Shown here piece by piece: positions 12,653 to 26,880 of a stretch of 64,000 bases of DNA. A program made the translations under genes and the position numbers. The stretch covers positions 23,118,863-23,182,862 of the forward strand of contig CM041115.1 in the NCBI GenBank assembly GCA_023079485.1. The letters run 5' to 3'. Source of the stretch: Archilochus colubris (Eukaryota; Chordata; Aves; Apodiformes; Trochilidae). The notes under the pieces were generated by a model. The model saw only the letters and a program-made list of their open reading frames with translations, searched no databases and was not told the origin of the DNA. Numbering within the stretch: position 1 is the first letter of the stretch; every line of letters starts with the position of its first letter.

Positions 12653-15600
12653 TAGCAAGCCAAGTGAATGGGAAGGCAAGTCTAGTCAGGTATGTCAAGG
12701 CATGCAAAGCCCAAGCCACTTCAGTGTGCTTCATAAGAGTGTTGCCAATACCTTCTGAAATCCCTTATACCTTAGAATTTGTGTCTAAGGCTTGAATATT
12801 ATGTCAAATGTAATGGACCTTACCAAATGAGCAAATACAAGTCTGGATAGAAAACTTGTGTTCTACTGGCAGAAAAGAAATAAACAAACAAACAAAAGTT
12901 GGGAAGTCTTTCTTCAAAGAGAAAACAGACATACTTCTGTGCTTCCACAGTTTACTGTGATCCTTTTGAAGCACAGCAAGTATTTCTCTCCCAGTTGTAG
13001 GCCAGAGTATATGGTATATGTAAAGAAATTTTAATAAGTAAATAGCAATGGTTCTTTGCAGTGTAGCTGAGACCATAAGTATACAAAATAAGCCAAGAGG
13101 TGAGATGAAGTAGCTGCAGAAACGCAGATGCTTTTATGGATGCTTTTATGCTTTTATAGGTGTTCTCACATGGAGAAAATAATATTTTGGAAATGTTGAA
13201 AACTCTGGAAATATATTCCCCTCTCCTCTGCACTAGTGGTGGGTGCTTGCTGAAGTAACGTGCTAAGAAGAAAGGTCAGCTGGGACAGAGTAGATTATAT
13301 GATTTTGCTAAATGGAAATGGGTGTGATGGGGTGGTAAAGAATAGAGTGTCAGACCAAAAACTTCTTTCAATAACACAGAATGACTTCTGGATAAGGAAC
13401 AGTAGTGACAGGCTGTAAAGTCCAGTGCTCCTGCCACCTGGATTCCTGTCAATATAGAACAGTTGTTGATGAAAAACAATCTTGATAAAAACCTGTGAAA
13501 AAGTTTATACATATGACAGAATAGCACTGTAATGTGTATACTGTTAAATTAACATAATCCTAGCAAGTGGATGGCTAAAACATCTCAGTTTTCTTTTGGA
13601 TAGCAAATGTGAGTGATACATGGGCGATTTGGTGCTTATATATAAGCAGCTGTATTCAAAAATTTAGTGTTGCAATGGAAAACCTCCTGATCCTGAAAGA
13701 AATTAGAGTAAAAATCCAAATGGAACCAAAACCAAGAAGGCTGAAATTGAGAGATGAGAGAGCTCAGAGTAGCAGCATTTAAATGCCAGCAACTTACAGA
13801 ACTTTGTGTGATTTTGGAACATGGTGCTGCATTGTTTAGAAGTAATGCATGCTTACCATAGCAACCTTTTTGTTCCATAGTTCTCATGCTAAAAAGGAAC
13901 TTAGCAACTTGCTCAAGAAACTCCTACGGATGCCTTGGCAATGGGACATTATGTATTTGTAAAGATTTTGTGGAGATTGTTTGAAGGAACAATTCCAGCA
14001 TTTAAATACAGTTGTCACTTGAGGAATTAGTGTTTTTTATTCTTCCTCTTGTGTCTCAGGATCACAAAAATTGCAAAGATTCAGTGACACAGATAGCTTC
14101 ATTTTTCTGTTGTGCTGTATCTCATTAATAGCAAAGTAGCATGTGACTGATCTACTGGAGTTGATCAAAATAAACAGCACTTTGAAAGTGCTCTGGATTA
14201 GGCTAACTCTTCTGCACTGACAATCCTCACAAGTTAAAGAGTGAAAGTCCCCTAATGGGCCCTCAATTCACTGGAATGATTGCAACCATTTCTCAGCAAG
14301 TGCCTTCAGAGATTTATGACACATTCTGAAAACAGTAAAGAAATAACTAGTTAATTTGATGCTTGGGGGTTTCAATGCAGCAAAGCTGAACAAATAGGTG
14401 AGAGAGCATATCCCTTCCCTGAAGAAGGTATAATTTAAGAACTCATCCTGATTTCTGTTTTTAAGAACTCCTGGGATCCCACAGAGGCCATGCAGGCTGA
14501 TTGGCATCCTGTTTTACAGAGGGTGAAAGGAAAGATCTGCTCTTCATGGATTTCCTCACCTGCATCCCCTACTTAAACATGAAAAAATATTGAAGGAATC
14601 TACTTGGCTGTTCTGCTTTCTGCCCTTGGCAGGCTGGCTCATTGTTAGACCTGTGAAAGAAAGTAGGCAGGGGAGGGCAAGACTGCAGATGCTCCTTCAA
14701 AATCAGGAGAGCACTCCTGAAAGAAAGTGTAAAATCAATCGTGGAAGTAGCAGCCTGGGAAGTTTGTGATGCTGATGCATCATCCCTCTGGTTCAGAAGT
14801 TGTTTTTTTTTAAAGACACCTTTGTTATGGACCAGCTGGTCCACCAGGGTTGGGAGCCAAGGGTGACAGAGAGGTATGCAGCACCATGCCCCTGCCTGCG
14901 GGGGCACTGGACCACAGCGTTCTAACAAGGGTAGCTGGATAGGGCTGGGCCAGTGAGGAGGGCCAGTGAGGGGACCTGTGGCCATCGTACCAGGCCCATC
15001 AATTAGGCTAGTTGGAGGTCAAGCCAGGGTACCAAGTGCCAGAGCAGGGACAGCAAGGCACAAGCCCAGGAAGTACCTGTCTGCAAGATGGCTCAGGCAA
15101 GGACCAAATGGCAAGACCCTGAGATTAAAAGCAGGTCCTGAGCCAAGGAGGAAGAGGTGGTCCATGAGGCATCTCACAGCTCTTTTTCCCAACATAGCTG
15201 TTTTCACAGGCATTTCATCCCAGGCTTCATGGCTGCACTGTGGCAGAGCTAACCTTGAACATAGGCAGCTAAGCTCTGAGCAGCAGAGTGGAAAGCTAGC
15301 AGTCTCCCCTTATCACACAAGACCTTGCCATCCTGCAGCATTTTTAAGAGCTTCTTGTCACTTCATTTTTAAGCTTAAACATCTCCAGCCACGTGGTAAT
15401 ATGACACTCGGTGGGTTCCCTGTTATATTCATTTTACAACCCATTGCACTACAAATTATGGACCTGGAAAGCATACTGCAAATAGAAGTAGGCATGCTAA
15501 TAAAGTTGATTTTCTTCCTTTCAGCCAGTAGACAGGTTAGATGTGCATTACAAAATTATATTCATCTGTCTTGCTTCTCTCAACAGGGTCTAGCAGCCAC

Positions 15601-18028
15601 AGAAAATACTAGAAATGGGAAAGTCTTAGCCTTGTTTTGGCTGGCTGCCATGTTCACAGTATATTCTGCCAATGGAGATCTGTGAATCCCTGCTCCCATT
15701 CTTGCTGAGTCTGCTTTCCTGTTCCAAAAATGAAAGTGGCAGCCACATAGTCCTCCTGTGAACCCTTCCCTTCTGAATGTGTTTCTGACACCACATCTAG
15801 CAAACCAAGTGACAGAAGGGTGTGTGAGAGATCTGCTGCTGGAATGGGGATGAAGGCTTTGTGCAGTCATGTGAAAGGCTTTGTTCAGCCTGCACCCTAA
15901 CTCTGTGCTGTATTGCTAACTCCAATCGTTACCTCGTGAACTTGAGGTGCTCAAATTGACAGATGGGCGCAATGTTGTGAGATCCATGTGTGAAATGCTG
16001 CAAAGTGTTCAGATGGAGCGTGATATATCCGGCAAAAGTATCACTTAAGTTATAGGTCTAGGTTAAGGGCTGCTTATACTCAAATAAGACTGACAGTTCT
16101 CAAGAGTCTAGTTGCCCTATTCCTCCTTAGCTAAACTGACTTAATGCAAATATTGCAGTGTTTGTGCAAGTCCTGGTAAACTCACATAGCTTCTGGCAAA
16201 AGTGCAAAGAACTGTTGTTGCAACTCTGAACGGTACTCGTTTGCTTGTTTGTTTTTAAACACCCTCTGAGTCTTTGCTTACTTGCTTGTTTTTATCTACA
16301 TCTGCATCACTCTGCCAGCAGTTAGAAGAGAGAAGCTGTGGCAATTGAGCTGGATACCACACAGAGAGCAACTGCTGCTTTTTAGGAAATCTGTGTGGGT
16401 TGTGTCTATGCAGATATCTCATCAAGGAGTTCTTGCCTCCTTTCCTCATATAGATTTTGCACAGGATTTTATATAAATGAATTGATTGCTAGTACTACAA
16501 AGTCAGTATTATGGTCTGCGTGTGAGGAAGCCTCTTATTTGTATTAGCTGAATAATTGGGAAATGCTGTAAAGCAATATATGCTGGAATTCTTCATTAAT
16601 ATGTAGTGACAACACACAGAAAAATGGCTCAGAATTTAGCAATCCATTTACAATGCTTGTAGTTGTCTTTCTTAATTAAAGAAAAACAAGATTTAGGAGA
16701 CTACTACACTCTTTCATCTCTAGCAGAGGATATGGAATATAAGATCATTTATCTTGCCTTGTAAGTAATCCTAGATTTTTTATTTTTAAATCTACAAGGT
16801 CAAGCAGTATTTTTCTATCAGAGAGTTGGCAGCTTCAGTCAGATACTACAGAAAGAATTGCTGTCAGTTCTTATACGTCTGGTGGGTTAGTCTTAGCAAG
16901 AAATCAAAACAGATAAATGAGCTTGCTGAACCAGGGAGGTTTTAAAAATTCCTCTGACCCTGATGTAGATAATTCTTTCCTGAGGCTGGAAAGAGCTCTC
17001 TGTGAGGAGTTGGCAGTTTAAAAGCACTGAAGCTGAACTCCTCAGACACAGCTGCTCTTTACAGGCTATTTTGTTTCACAGTCTATTTTGTTTCTCCACT
17101 ATGGTTCAAGTTTCATGGTAATCTCAACAAGCCCTTACAAACAGCTGTTGCATTTTAACAGAAAGGAGTTCTGGTTTTTAACACTGCTGAGCTTTCCCTT
17201 GGAGCCACTGACAGAATGGTTTAAAACCAAATCAAAACAAAACAGAGCCAACAAACAACATGCAGAGTTTCATCATTACCTCACTTTCAGAATATGATTT
17301 TTGGGACCAGTCTGCACTAATTGAACCTCCTCTTATGTCACTCAGATTGACAGTGTTTATAGTGACCTGATTTTAAGTTTTCAGTTTCCCGAGTGTATAT
17401 GCTGTTAATACTAAGTGTAAAGAAGTACTTGTACTTGTATCTCCCAGGGGGGTCAGTTTTTTGGTATAGAAGGCTGATGTAGGTGGCATTTAACCAGCTG
17501 CATGAAGACAGCGTTGTGCTCACAACACCTCTGTTTGTGAACTGGCTGTAGTATTTGCTTATCTTCTATCTTAATTGATTTGCTCATGTTGAACTGCTCT
17601 GGGATTTCAGTCTACTGGCAGAAATGAATCCATAGGGATATGGATTTGTGAAGTCAAAAACCAATTTTTAGGTGCCATTCTACCCTTGGGTGTGCTGCAA
17701 ATAGCACCAAAAGTTTTTGCACCTCATGACTATGCGCATGGCCTCACTATTTGCCTCCCCAGTTATCAAACCTCTTTAAAAATGAGTAAAACTTATTTGA
17801 TATAGGTCCTGATTTGAGATACAGTGTTTGCGTTCATTGTACCCAACACTTGCCAGTAGGTAAAAGAAAAGCTAAGTAACATTTTGTTAACAGGATTTGC
17901 TGCCATAGACTGTAGACTGAACTGAAGACATAGACTGACTGAAGACACTTCGTAAGCTGGTCACAGTATCATCACCTGCACTTTGTTAGTGAGTTTTTCA
18001 TCTCCCGTATGTCACATCTTTCTTTTTC
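12653..18028. other. Intergenic, with a GC-richer patch near 14820-15330
   Basis: Mostly unremarkable sequence. A small tandem (ATGCTTTT-like) occurs at 13126-13157. The patch at 14820-15330 is GC-richer than its surroundings and underlies a 239-codon plus-strand open frame (14966-15685) with no similarity I recognise. It could be an old unclassified repeat or chance. Confidence 0.55.
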
Positions 18029-18350
18029 ACAGTCACAGAATTATCAGAGTTGGAAGAGACAGATCATGTAGCTCAACTCTCCCACTAGAGCAGGATCACC
18101 TAGACCACCTACACTGCACCCAGACAGGTTTTGAATATATATATCCACAACCTCCCTGGGCAGCCTGTTCCAGTGCTTACCACTCTCATAGTAAAAGTTT
18201 TTTCTTACATTTAAATGGAACTTTCTATGTTCCAGCTTGTGCCTGTTGCCCCTCATCCTGTCACTGGGAACTACTGAGATGAGTCCAGCTCCATCTTCCT
18301 TCATCCCAGCTCTCTCACCCTTTCCTCATAAGAGAGATGCTCCAATCTGC
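18029..18350 (-). mobile_element. CR1 LINE 3'-end fragment
   Basis: This is about 320 bases of CR1 3' end, sense on the minus strand. The minus-strand frame 18044-18304 encodes GLISVVPSDRMRGNRHKLEH, RKFHLNVRKNFYYESGKHWN and RLPREVVD, the C-terminal end of CR1 ORF2. The 3' end begins with cacagtcacagaattatcag on the plus strand. It is strongly 5'-truncated. Confidence 0.85.
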
Positions 18351-21300
18351 CAAGTATATTACAGATTGTTCACTATTTTGCATGTAGAGAGACAAATTTT
18401 ATTAAAAAAACCCCAAATCTTTGCAACTCTTCAATGTTATCTGTCCTAAAGCAGCAGTCATGCTGTTCTATTCTATATTCTTAAGTGCTTCCAGAATCAC
18501 AAAGGAGAGTGATTGTCAGATTATTGTTAGTGATTTAATGGTAGTCACCATAATTTTGATCCTCCTTAGAAATTTTTCCTCTAACCACCAAGTAAGTGGT
18601 CTTTCATTCTGGTTCTGTGGCTTTTGGGATAAATGCTGAATGATGGAACCAAAACTAAACTTCTGGGTTTTGGCTCGAGCTCATACTATGACCAGATCTA
18701 AATGATCAAGTTTTATTATTCACTTATGAACTCTGTTATTTAGATGCTTATGAGAAGATTATAATGAACACCAGTGCAAGGTGCCTAACTTGTGTGGAAG
18801 CCGAATTTGTTAGATAAAGCCAGGGCCAGCAGCTGTGGTGCTCAGCAAAGGCAGACACTGAAGTCCCACATCTGTGGAGAGCCACCAAGTCTTCCTGCAA
18901 GGGTGTAGTTCAGGCCAGAAACATTGCTCTCATCCAAATAACCAAATCCAGTTATATACTTTGTCTGTGCCACACTTGCGGTTGTTGTTGGACAACCATG
19001 GCTGTGTGTGGCACACGTAGTATTCCTGCAGAGTCCTGAATCTCGTGGGGTTTTCTGAGGTAGTAATATGACTAAACTAAAGCCCTTAGTTTCATCAGCT
19101 TCTGATGAGGAAAGTTTAGGAGCAAGGTAAGATTGCATAGAGACCCTATTTATTACTGCTTTGTGCTAAGGATACGCAGACTCAGAGTGTGTTTCCTACT
19201 CCAGTTGCACACTCTGAAGATATGTGAGGTTTATGTCTTTGTGGGAAATCTGCACTGTCTAGTGGTCCTGGAAAAAGAACAGACAAAAAGCTTAGGTTAT
19301 GATAGCAAAACAGTCCACAAAGGAGCTTATTACTAGCACAGTCAGAGAGGAATCTTTATTCCAGTGTAAGCATGACCACCAATGTAATTGCATAGCTAGT
19401 AATTGCATAACTACATTCAGAAATAATTCTATCTTTTAATACTGTGATTTTAGCACCTTGTTAAGAAATGTAGCATCTCTGACCTACACTTCTTGTGTTG
19501 CAATTTCAGAAGTGTAGTGCTAAGATGAATTGCTTTTTCACCCTCTCTCTCTTCCCTCACAAATGTCACATACCTGAAAGCATTCTGTTGCCTTTCCCCT
19601 CCTTATCTGACATAGAAACTAGAAAGGAAAAGGGAGACCTGTGTAAAGTTTCAGATCTGAATCATACTGCTTCGGAACTCAGAATACAGTTTTTATTTTT
19701 TTTAAATGTAGGAGAGAGAATCCATTTCTTTCAGAGAGAATTCAGTAGTTAAAGCAGAACTGTTTACTTTCATGTCCAATTTTGCCTTACTGCTAAGGCC
19801 TTGTTCTGTTTTCTCATTTTCTGTTACTGTTCTGTCAGCCATTTACCTTCAGGAATCACTGATGTGACTGAAAGGACAGCTGATCTTTATTCTTTCTGCA
19901 GCTGATTTTGTTATCAGACAGAAGAAACCTAATTAAAGAGATCTTGCAGGATGATGACTCTCTTCTCTACGTGCTGTAGCACTAAGCATCCCTTTCTTTG
20001 CATTGCTGATTGCTCTGTATTTGTTTTGGAGAAGAAAAAGAAAAGCGCTATCCTCCCTAGTCCTTCCTGCATAATCTTCATGTCTTAAGATGTTGAGGGG
20101 GGTGGGTTGAGGTATCCTATTGTAACAGGGAACATACACACACTGAGAAATAAAATTTATAGCTAATATCACATTATGTTGAGGAGAACTAAAAATTATG
20201 CTTCTGAAGGTAGAAGGTAGACTTGTTAAGGTGTTCATGGATAGATTGCTCTGGCCTGAAAAACTGAGTTATAAGATAGTGAGAGTCAGAGGTATTCCAG
20301 ATATTATGGACTCCAGCTCCTTAGGAACTGCCAATGCTTTCTCAGTAGTCATGTAGTTCACAGAGGGAGCATGTGTTAGGAGTCTATAGGCAAGACTACT
20401 TGGCTTTCTTTACACCTCCTGGCTGCCTCTGAAAGGTGTCATGCACATCATTGCCACATGTCAGCCAGGAGATTTAATTAACAAATAGCTGTGTATGAAT
20501 TGAGCCTTGTGTAGACAACCATTTTAGGATTCTCTGCAAGTGTTGGTGAGCCATGTTTTGTGACTCTGGCAGTAATTCCAAGTATGTTCTGTGCTACCAG
20601 TAACACTAAAATAGCTAGGTAGCTAGCTAGATTTGGTAGAGGTTAGTACCTCTGTGGAAGCATAGAAGTGCTTTGACCTGGCTTCCTAAAGCAAGGAGGA
20701 ATGCAGGAACATGCAAACAGTGCCTTCTGTTCTCTGAAAAGAGCTGGCTAATTTCAGAGAAAATTAACACTGGTGTAGAAGAGTAAACCCAATATTTTTC
20801 AAAACTTCTAGGACTTTAGTGGCTGTGGAAAGAAAGGACCTGTAATGTCACTGTTTGTGGAAGGGCTCTGGCATGGCAGCAGCCAAACAAGAGCTGGATC
20901 CTCATCCAGGTTGTCTTAGGCAACCACTTCTGTGGTTTCACTCGTCGGATTGCTTATCTGTGACTCTTTGTGACTCATGTAACAGGTGGTGAGTGTTGTG
21001 TTTGGAGGAAGGTGAAAGGTTTTTTTATTGTTGGTTGGTTGGGTTTTTTTTTAAAGCAAATGATGGTATGAGTCTGTTTAGTCTGGATTCCATTACAATC
21101 TTCCAGCAGCAGACAATTTTCAGTTAACTCTTCCAGACAACTAAGCCAAAACTACCTTTCTGAAACTTGGTAGTAAAGTTAACAGCTTTGCAGATCTAGC
21201 TACATATGAGCAAAAAGGGTTCTGAGGTTCACAAGTGTACATGGTAGCTCTGGTTTCATTAAGTTGACATTAAGCAGTCCACTGTCTCCTGTCATAAGAT

Positions 21301-24300
21301 TGTACCTAGTCCTCTGAAAGACTCATCTGTACCTCGGGATCACTTTCCCTCTCTTTCTGCTCTAACATATGTATTAAAATGTAGGAGTCTTTTTTAATGA
21401 AAGCTCAGAGATTAGGAAAGGGTTTCCCAACATTATTCTTGTCTAACTCATAACATGGCTTTTAATTAGCATAGAACCACCTCTTCCCCTCTCCAGCTTC
21501 ATTTGTAACTGGAAGCATTGCTGGTTTGGGCTCTGTAGAATTCCTCAGAGAAGCCTGCATTTTTTTGGTCTCTGACCTCTCAGGGTCAAAAGTCTCTCTG
21601 ACCCGTCTCACGGTGTCCAAGATTTCTTGGACAAGAAGTTTCAGAGCAAAGTAAGAAATTGCACAATTTTTCAGGTATTAAAGAATAGAAAAGAATACCA
21701 AAGATTAAATATGGACGTAAATTAATTGCAGAAATAATTTTTTTTCTCATCTTAATTCTTGCAAATGGGTTGTCTGTAATCTTAACTTTTTATTTAACTT
21801 TCTTAATTTTAGGTAGAAAGCAGTATTCAAATTCTTACAGTATTTGGTAACCTTCCAAGTTAGTTGCCATGGCCAAGGAGGTTTCAGTGGATTTACAGGC
21901 AGACTTCAACCCTGTACCCACCATAAAAAATGACAGAGAAAATCCATAAACAGCAGCACAAAAATCCAAAACCTTCGTAGAAAATTTTAGATTTTTTTTT
22001 CACTATCCCTTGCTAGGGTCAAAGAAGTTCGTTTGGACAAAAGATACCTTGCTCCAAAGGTTCAATCACAATTTAACCTAAAGGTGTTTTTAATAAAATT
22101 GAGGTATCAGACCTTTAAAAGCAAAAAGTGAAAAATGAAAGGAAGGGAAATGGAAATGGAAATGGAAACGATACTAAGAGTCTTGATTGAGACCTCCAGA
22201 TTCTCCTATAGCTTCATGTTGAGAATTTGGTGTATGGGTTTTTCCAATGGTTTTAAATTTGTTTAGAGTTCTACAACTTTGGGAGAGGGTAGGCACAGTC
22301 CCACTTCTGCAGTGACACCAAAAAGACAAGACAACCCATATCTTCACTTAGCAGAGCCAATTTATTTTGCCCTGTAGTGGTATGGATCATCCAAAATACT
22401 AGTAAGAAAAAAAAAAACAGAGAAGGTAGTGCACACATTCAGTGATCTCAAGATGGACTGCAATGATAATTACACTGATTTGTTTTAGTACCTGTTGCTT
22501 TGGTATGCTGCCTTCTCCTTAGTGCTCTGGTAGATGCTGAATATCTTAAAGCAGAGTCAATAAGGTAACTGCAGAAAACAAACAGATTTGTGTAAATAAA
22601 TGTGACATTTTGCACGTCAAATAAAAGCCAGGGAAGAACACTGCTGTTCCTGAAGTGAAAGAAAACAAATGAATAATGTATAAGCACCTCCATTAAGTGG
22701 AAAAAATGTATCTTAAGGAAAAAAATACTTCAAGCTGTATTAACTGAAAAAAGATGTATTATTCAATTGAAAGATCCTGGGCTTTTAAATAATGATGTAA
22801 TGGATAGAGTAGCTGTTCTAGGGGCTAAGGAAAATAATATTGAGCATCTTCATGCCCTGTGAAGTAAGTTCTCCTCTCCTCACTAACAAAATCTGCTGGT
22901 GTGTGTAGCATTGCTATTTGCTTATCTTCTCAGAAAAGCAGCTTAATGGGTGTCACAACTGATCTATATTTAAAAGCAAATGAATTATAATGGCACTTTT
23001 GTATTACAGAGGCGACTTTATCTGCAGATGGTAGGAGTTTATAGGGCTCTGCTTTTCTAATTCTTTTTGTTATACTACTCCGCACTGGGTCTGTCAACCA
23101 AGCTGTGGCAAGAGAAGAGGCACATGCTCTGTAGAGGGAAGTTGGCCAGATGTGTTTTCAGGGAAATAATTTCTTTCACTGAGGAAAAAATATTTAATGA
23201 AGACATGTTGTTCTACTTCTTGACTTGGAAAAATTGAGGGGGACTTCTGAATTGTGAATGAGTATGTGGCTGAAAACCACCCAATGCAAGTATAATCTAC
23301 TGTTACTTTATACAGAGGAACATGCTCGTCCTATGTGTGCTGCAAAGCAGGGACTAAGCCAGCTTCTCCAGGAATCCTCCCCTCCTGTGCCCTTAGCTGG
23401 CAGAACCACTTCATTTGAAAATCCTGATTTGTTTTTTGTTTTGTCTTTGTTCCCATACGGAACAACGACATATTGAAAGCTGTCCCAGTGCTGAAATATT
23501 TCCTCCTGTCTTCAAGGCACCTGTGGCTACCTTGTGGGACTGCAGCAGCAAGGTATCAGGGCCCCTCTGCTGTGCCCTGGTGCTGAGGACCCACGCAGCA
23601 CCCATTGCTCTGAGCTGCTTTTCCTTGATGGATGCTGTTTGCTAGAAGCTGCAGTAGTAGTGGACTTGTGTCATCTTGGGGAGCAAACATGCAGGGAAAC
23701 ACCTTCCTTCCCTTGGAAGGTGTAACAGCTCATGGAGATTTAGCATGAAAATATGTAAAATTTCTGCAGGATTAAAGAGGCTGTTAATGATATCTGAAAT
23801 TAATTATATTGTAAAGGAAGCATGTTCATTATGCAATGACAGGTGTTCTCGAAAACACAAAGAGGCCCACGATTAACTGCTTTTACACAGGGTGGCAGCT
23901 ATTTGATATTCTAGAATTCTCCTCCTGGCATTATTTGATTTTCTCAGAAGTTGTTAACAACCAGTTGAAAATCCATTGGGAAGAGTTCTAATTAGCAAGT
24001 GGGTATCAGGCTGCTAGAGTTAACCTTTAACAACTTGTGAAGAGAAGTATGTCCCTTCCAGAGATGAGTGAAGGAAAGGTTCATCTGGAGAGCACTGACG
24101 GTATTTGTGGAAACTAAATGCCCAGCAGACCTGAGAGTGAATGCTCTTTTTCATTAAGAGCTGAATGGATTATTTCACAAAAATAGGTAAATATATTCAG
24201 AGCTGAAATGCTGTAACCGCTACATGTAAATCAGCATCTGACCAAGAGGTGATACAGAGTATTTACTCTTTCTGATCCTGCTAAATCACTCAGGGCTTTG

Positions 24301-26582
24301 TCTAAAGCCTGTTGAAATCTGTTTAAAAGGTTATAATTAACTTAGACTGACTTTGTTTCTAAAATAACTCTGTAAGGTTTTTTTCAGGTTGTAGTTCTAA
24401 TTAGTAACCTTTTATTTTTTTCTGTAATTCTGTCCCCCGTCTGCTCCCAGTTATTGGAATACTGTGTTTTTTTATTCTGATTGTCTTCGTTACAGAACTG
24501 ATAGGAAATGGCTGAAGTTAGGTGAATGTAAATTTTCTGTAGTATAATGAATTTTGAACTTCCTTGGCTGGGAGGAAGAATGAAGTGTTGCATAACAAAA
24601 ACTTGACTCCAGAGCAGTTGATGTACCCTGCTAAACTTCTGAGTTTGTCACTTTTTAAAGAAAATACAAATTATAAGTGTGTGGAATGTTGAAAGAAAGG
24701 AGGTCATCAACAGTTATGCAGGAGCCATTTTCTACATAAGGTTTGAAAGAACCATATTAAACTTCTGCATGGACTTTTTTCCTCAAACCACAGTGCTCAT
24801 CTCTCACCAGTAATTCAAGCAATACTGAAATAGTGCAAACCTGAAAGAAGGGAGAAGCAACATGCCAACTCATCCCATATACTTCTAGTATAGTTGAGAA
24901 CAGTGATGTTACATAAATACTTCAGCAGCAAATCCCCATGTGATTTTTTAAGCGACTAGTTAACACCCAAATGGTTCCACATTATAAATTACCTCTGAAA
25001 TTGTTGCACTTCTTGTAAAAGATATCACTTATGGTATCTTGCATATGGAATTCTTGCAGTGTTCTAAGTGAAAAGTAAATGGCAATAACACTGCTAGTTT
25101 AGCTTTTTCCCTGCATTTAGTGTATAACCAAGTTCAGTTGTAACATTTTTGTTTGTGTATCTGCTACAAGAATTCCTGTATTATGTCCCTATGTTATGCT
25201 CTGGGAGTTTAAAGAGACCTTGTATAACTTAGGAGAAATTAGGTTTAAAAACCAGTTTTAATGATATTTTAGAACCAGGGCTCTCAAAAGATTTTGGGTG
25301 CCACTCAAATTGTATCTTACATACTTTGTTCTGAGATACTCATAACACCTAGTGGAATATGAAGACTTGATTTGTCACCTAAAGCACTTTGGAAAACAGC
25401 AGGGAGAACTAACATCAAGCAAAGATGATGTAGTGGGCTGACTTGTTTTGTGTGCCAACTAGGAAGGATGGTTAGAAGAAGTATCACTGGATCCCATATA
25501 CACAAAGACAAGTAGGTAAATTGAGATAAAGGAAAAGGACTTAGACATTTAACAAGAAGTACCTCTCTCTGGGTGTAATGTTCCACTCCTCTTGGAGTTA
25601 AGCTTTTTCTTATTGCTTTTGATTGCCTCTGAAATCAGAGCTGAAGAAGAAGCCTTTTGTCTCCTAATTGATCATTGAGAAGACAAAAGGTACTCCAATC
25701 CTTCTATCAAAAACCGCCAGTGAAATAGTAGTTAATGCCCTTACTCTCTAACAACTCAGCCATTGTACTTGTTTTGTACTTTTTCATGTCTAGGCAATTT
25801 CAGCTCTGGTCATACTAAGCAATCATATAACCATCACTCAAATAGCATACCGGTTAATTAGGTCTGGCTCACACTGTATTAATAGTACAGTAAAAACCCC
25901 AAAACTTTAACTTTGTCTTCCTTTCTTCTTATTGCAATATATAGAACATAACATTAAATATAAATGTAAGCACATCCTTATTATTAAAGCTGTCACTCTT
26001 TCATAGAATTTATGCAGTGACCTTTTAAGGCAAACTTTTCCTAACACAACAATATTGGTATATTCTCTTTGCTCACCCATGTAAATACTGGTATTTCTTT
26101 ACTGTGGAAGTGTTTCATATGAAAGTTTCTAATTACAAAAGTGAAATCTGAAGTTTAGGCACTAGCTTGTGTTAACACAGTCTTCACTCAGTATCTAAGC
26201 CTGTAATGAAAAGTTTCCGTACCAACAATCTGCTGGCTGATGGGAACATTTTGGTGCTGTCCATTTGTGGGATATTACTATGCTCAAATATAGTACTTGG
26301 ACAGGTAAACAACAGTTTAATTGGGTGTTGCCAGCAACTCAAACAAGCCAAAACTATTGGTAGTACCTTGTGCTGGAGATGCTGTAGGGGTTTCTGAATG
26401 CCATCAGAGCAACGCAGCTATCAGAAAGCAAAAGAACTGAACTTCATAGGCCAACTTGTGTCCAAAGTGTAGAATCATTCCATTTTTGCTGGGTAAAAAA
26501 AAATTTAAAATAATAATAAAAAAATAAAAATATTATTTGTTCATTGTTTCTGCTTCAGAAGAACTTTTAAAGAGATTACTTT
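18351..26582. other. Intergenic, nothing recognised beyond simple repeats
   Basis: Contains the GGAAAT repeat at 22145-22168 and an AGCTAGGTAGCTAGCTAG-type motif near 20611-20632. No coding or RNA feature was recognised. Confidence 0.6.
22145..22168 (+). repeat. (GGAAAT)n short tandem repeat
   Basis: Four near-perfect GGAAAT units lie in intergenic sequence. Confidence 0.9.
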
Positions 26583-26880
26583 TTTGGGTCTTCCTTTCCC
26601 TTTCCCTTTCCCTTTCCCTTTCCCTTTGCCTTTCCCTTTCTTCTCTTCTTCCTTGCCCCTTGCCCCTTGCCCCTTGCCCCTTGCCTTGCCTTGCCTTGCC
26701 TTGCCTTGCCTTCCCTGCCCTGCCCTGCCCTGCCCTGCCCTGCCCTGCCCTTCCCTTCCCTGCCCTTCCCTTTTCTTTATTTCTTTTTCTGTTCTCCTTT
26801 TTTTCTGTTCTCCCTTTTTTCTATTTTTTTCTTTTTTTTTTTCCTTTTCTTCTTTTTTTCTCCTCCTCCTCTTCCCTTCT
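26583..26880 (+). repeat. Polypyrimidine tract of changing tandem repeats
   Basis: This is a nearly 300-base plus-strand C/T tract with G as a minor component. It passes through successive repeat units: TTTCCC hexamers (about 26596-26640), TTGCCCC heptamers (about 26653-26680), TTGCC pentamers (about 26681-26710), TGCCC pentamers (about 26714-26750), mixed TTCCC, then long T-rich runs and TCC triplets to 26880. All three plus-strand frames are open across much of it, which creates artificial Leu/Pro/Ser/Phe-only ORFs. Homopurine-homopyrimidine DNA of this kind can adopt triplex structures. Confidence 0.97.
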
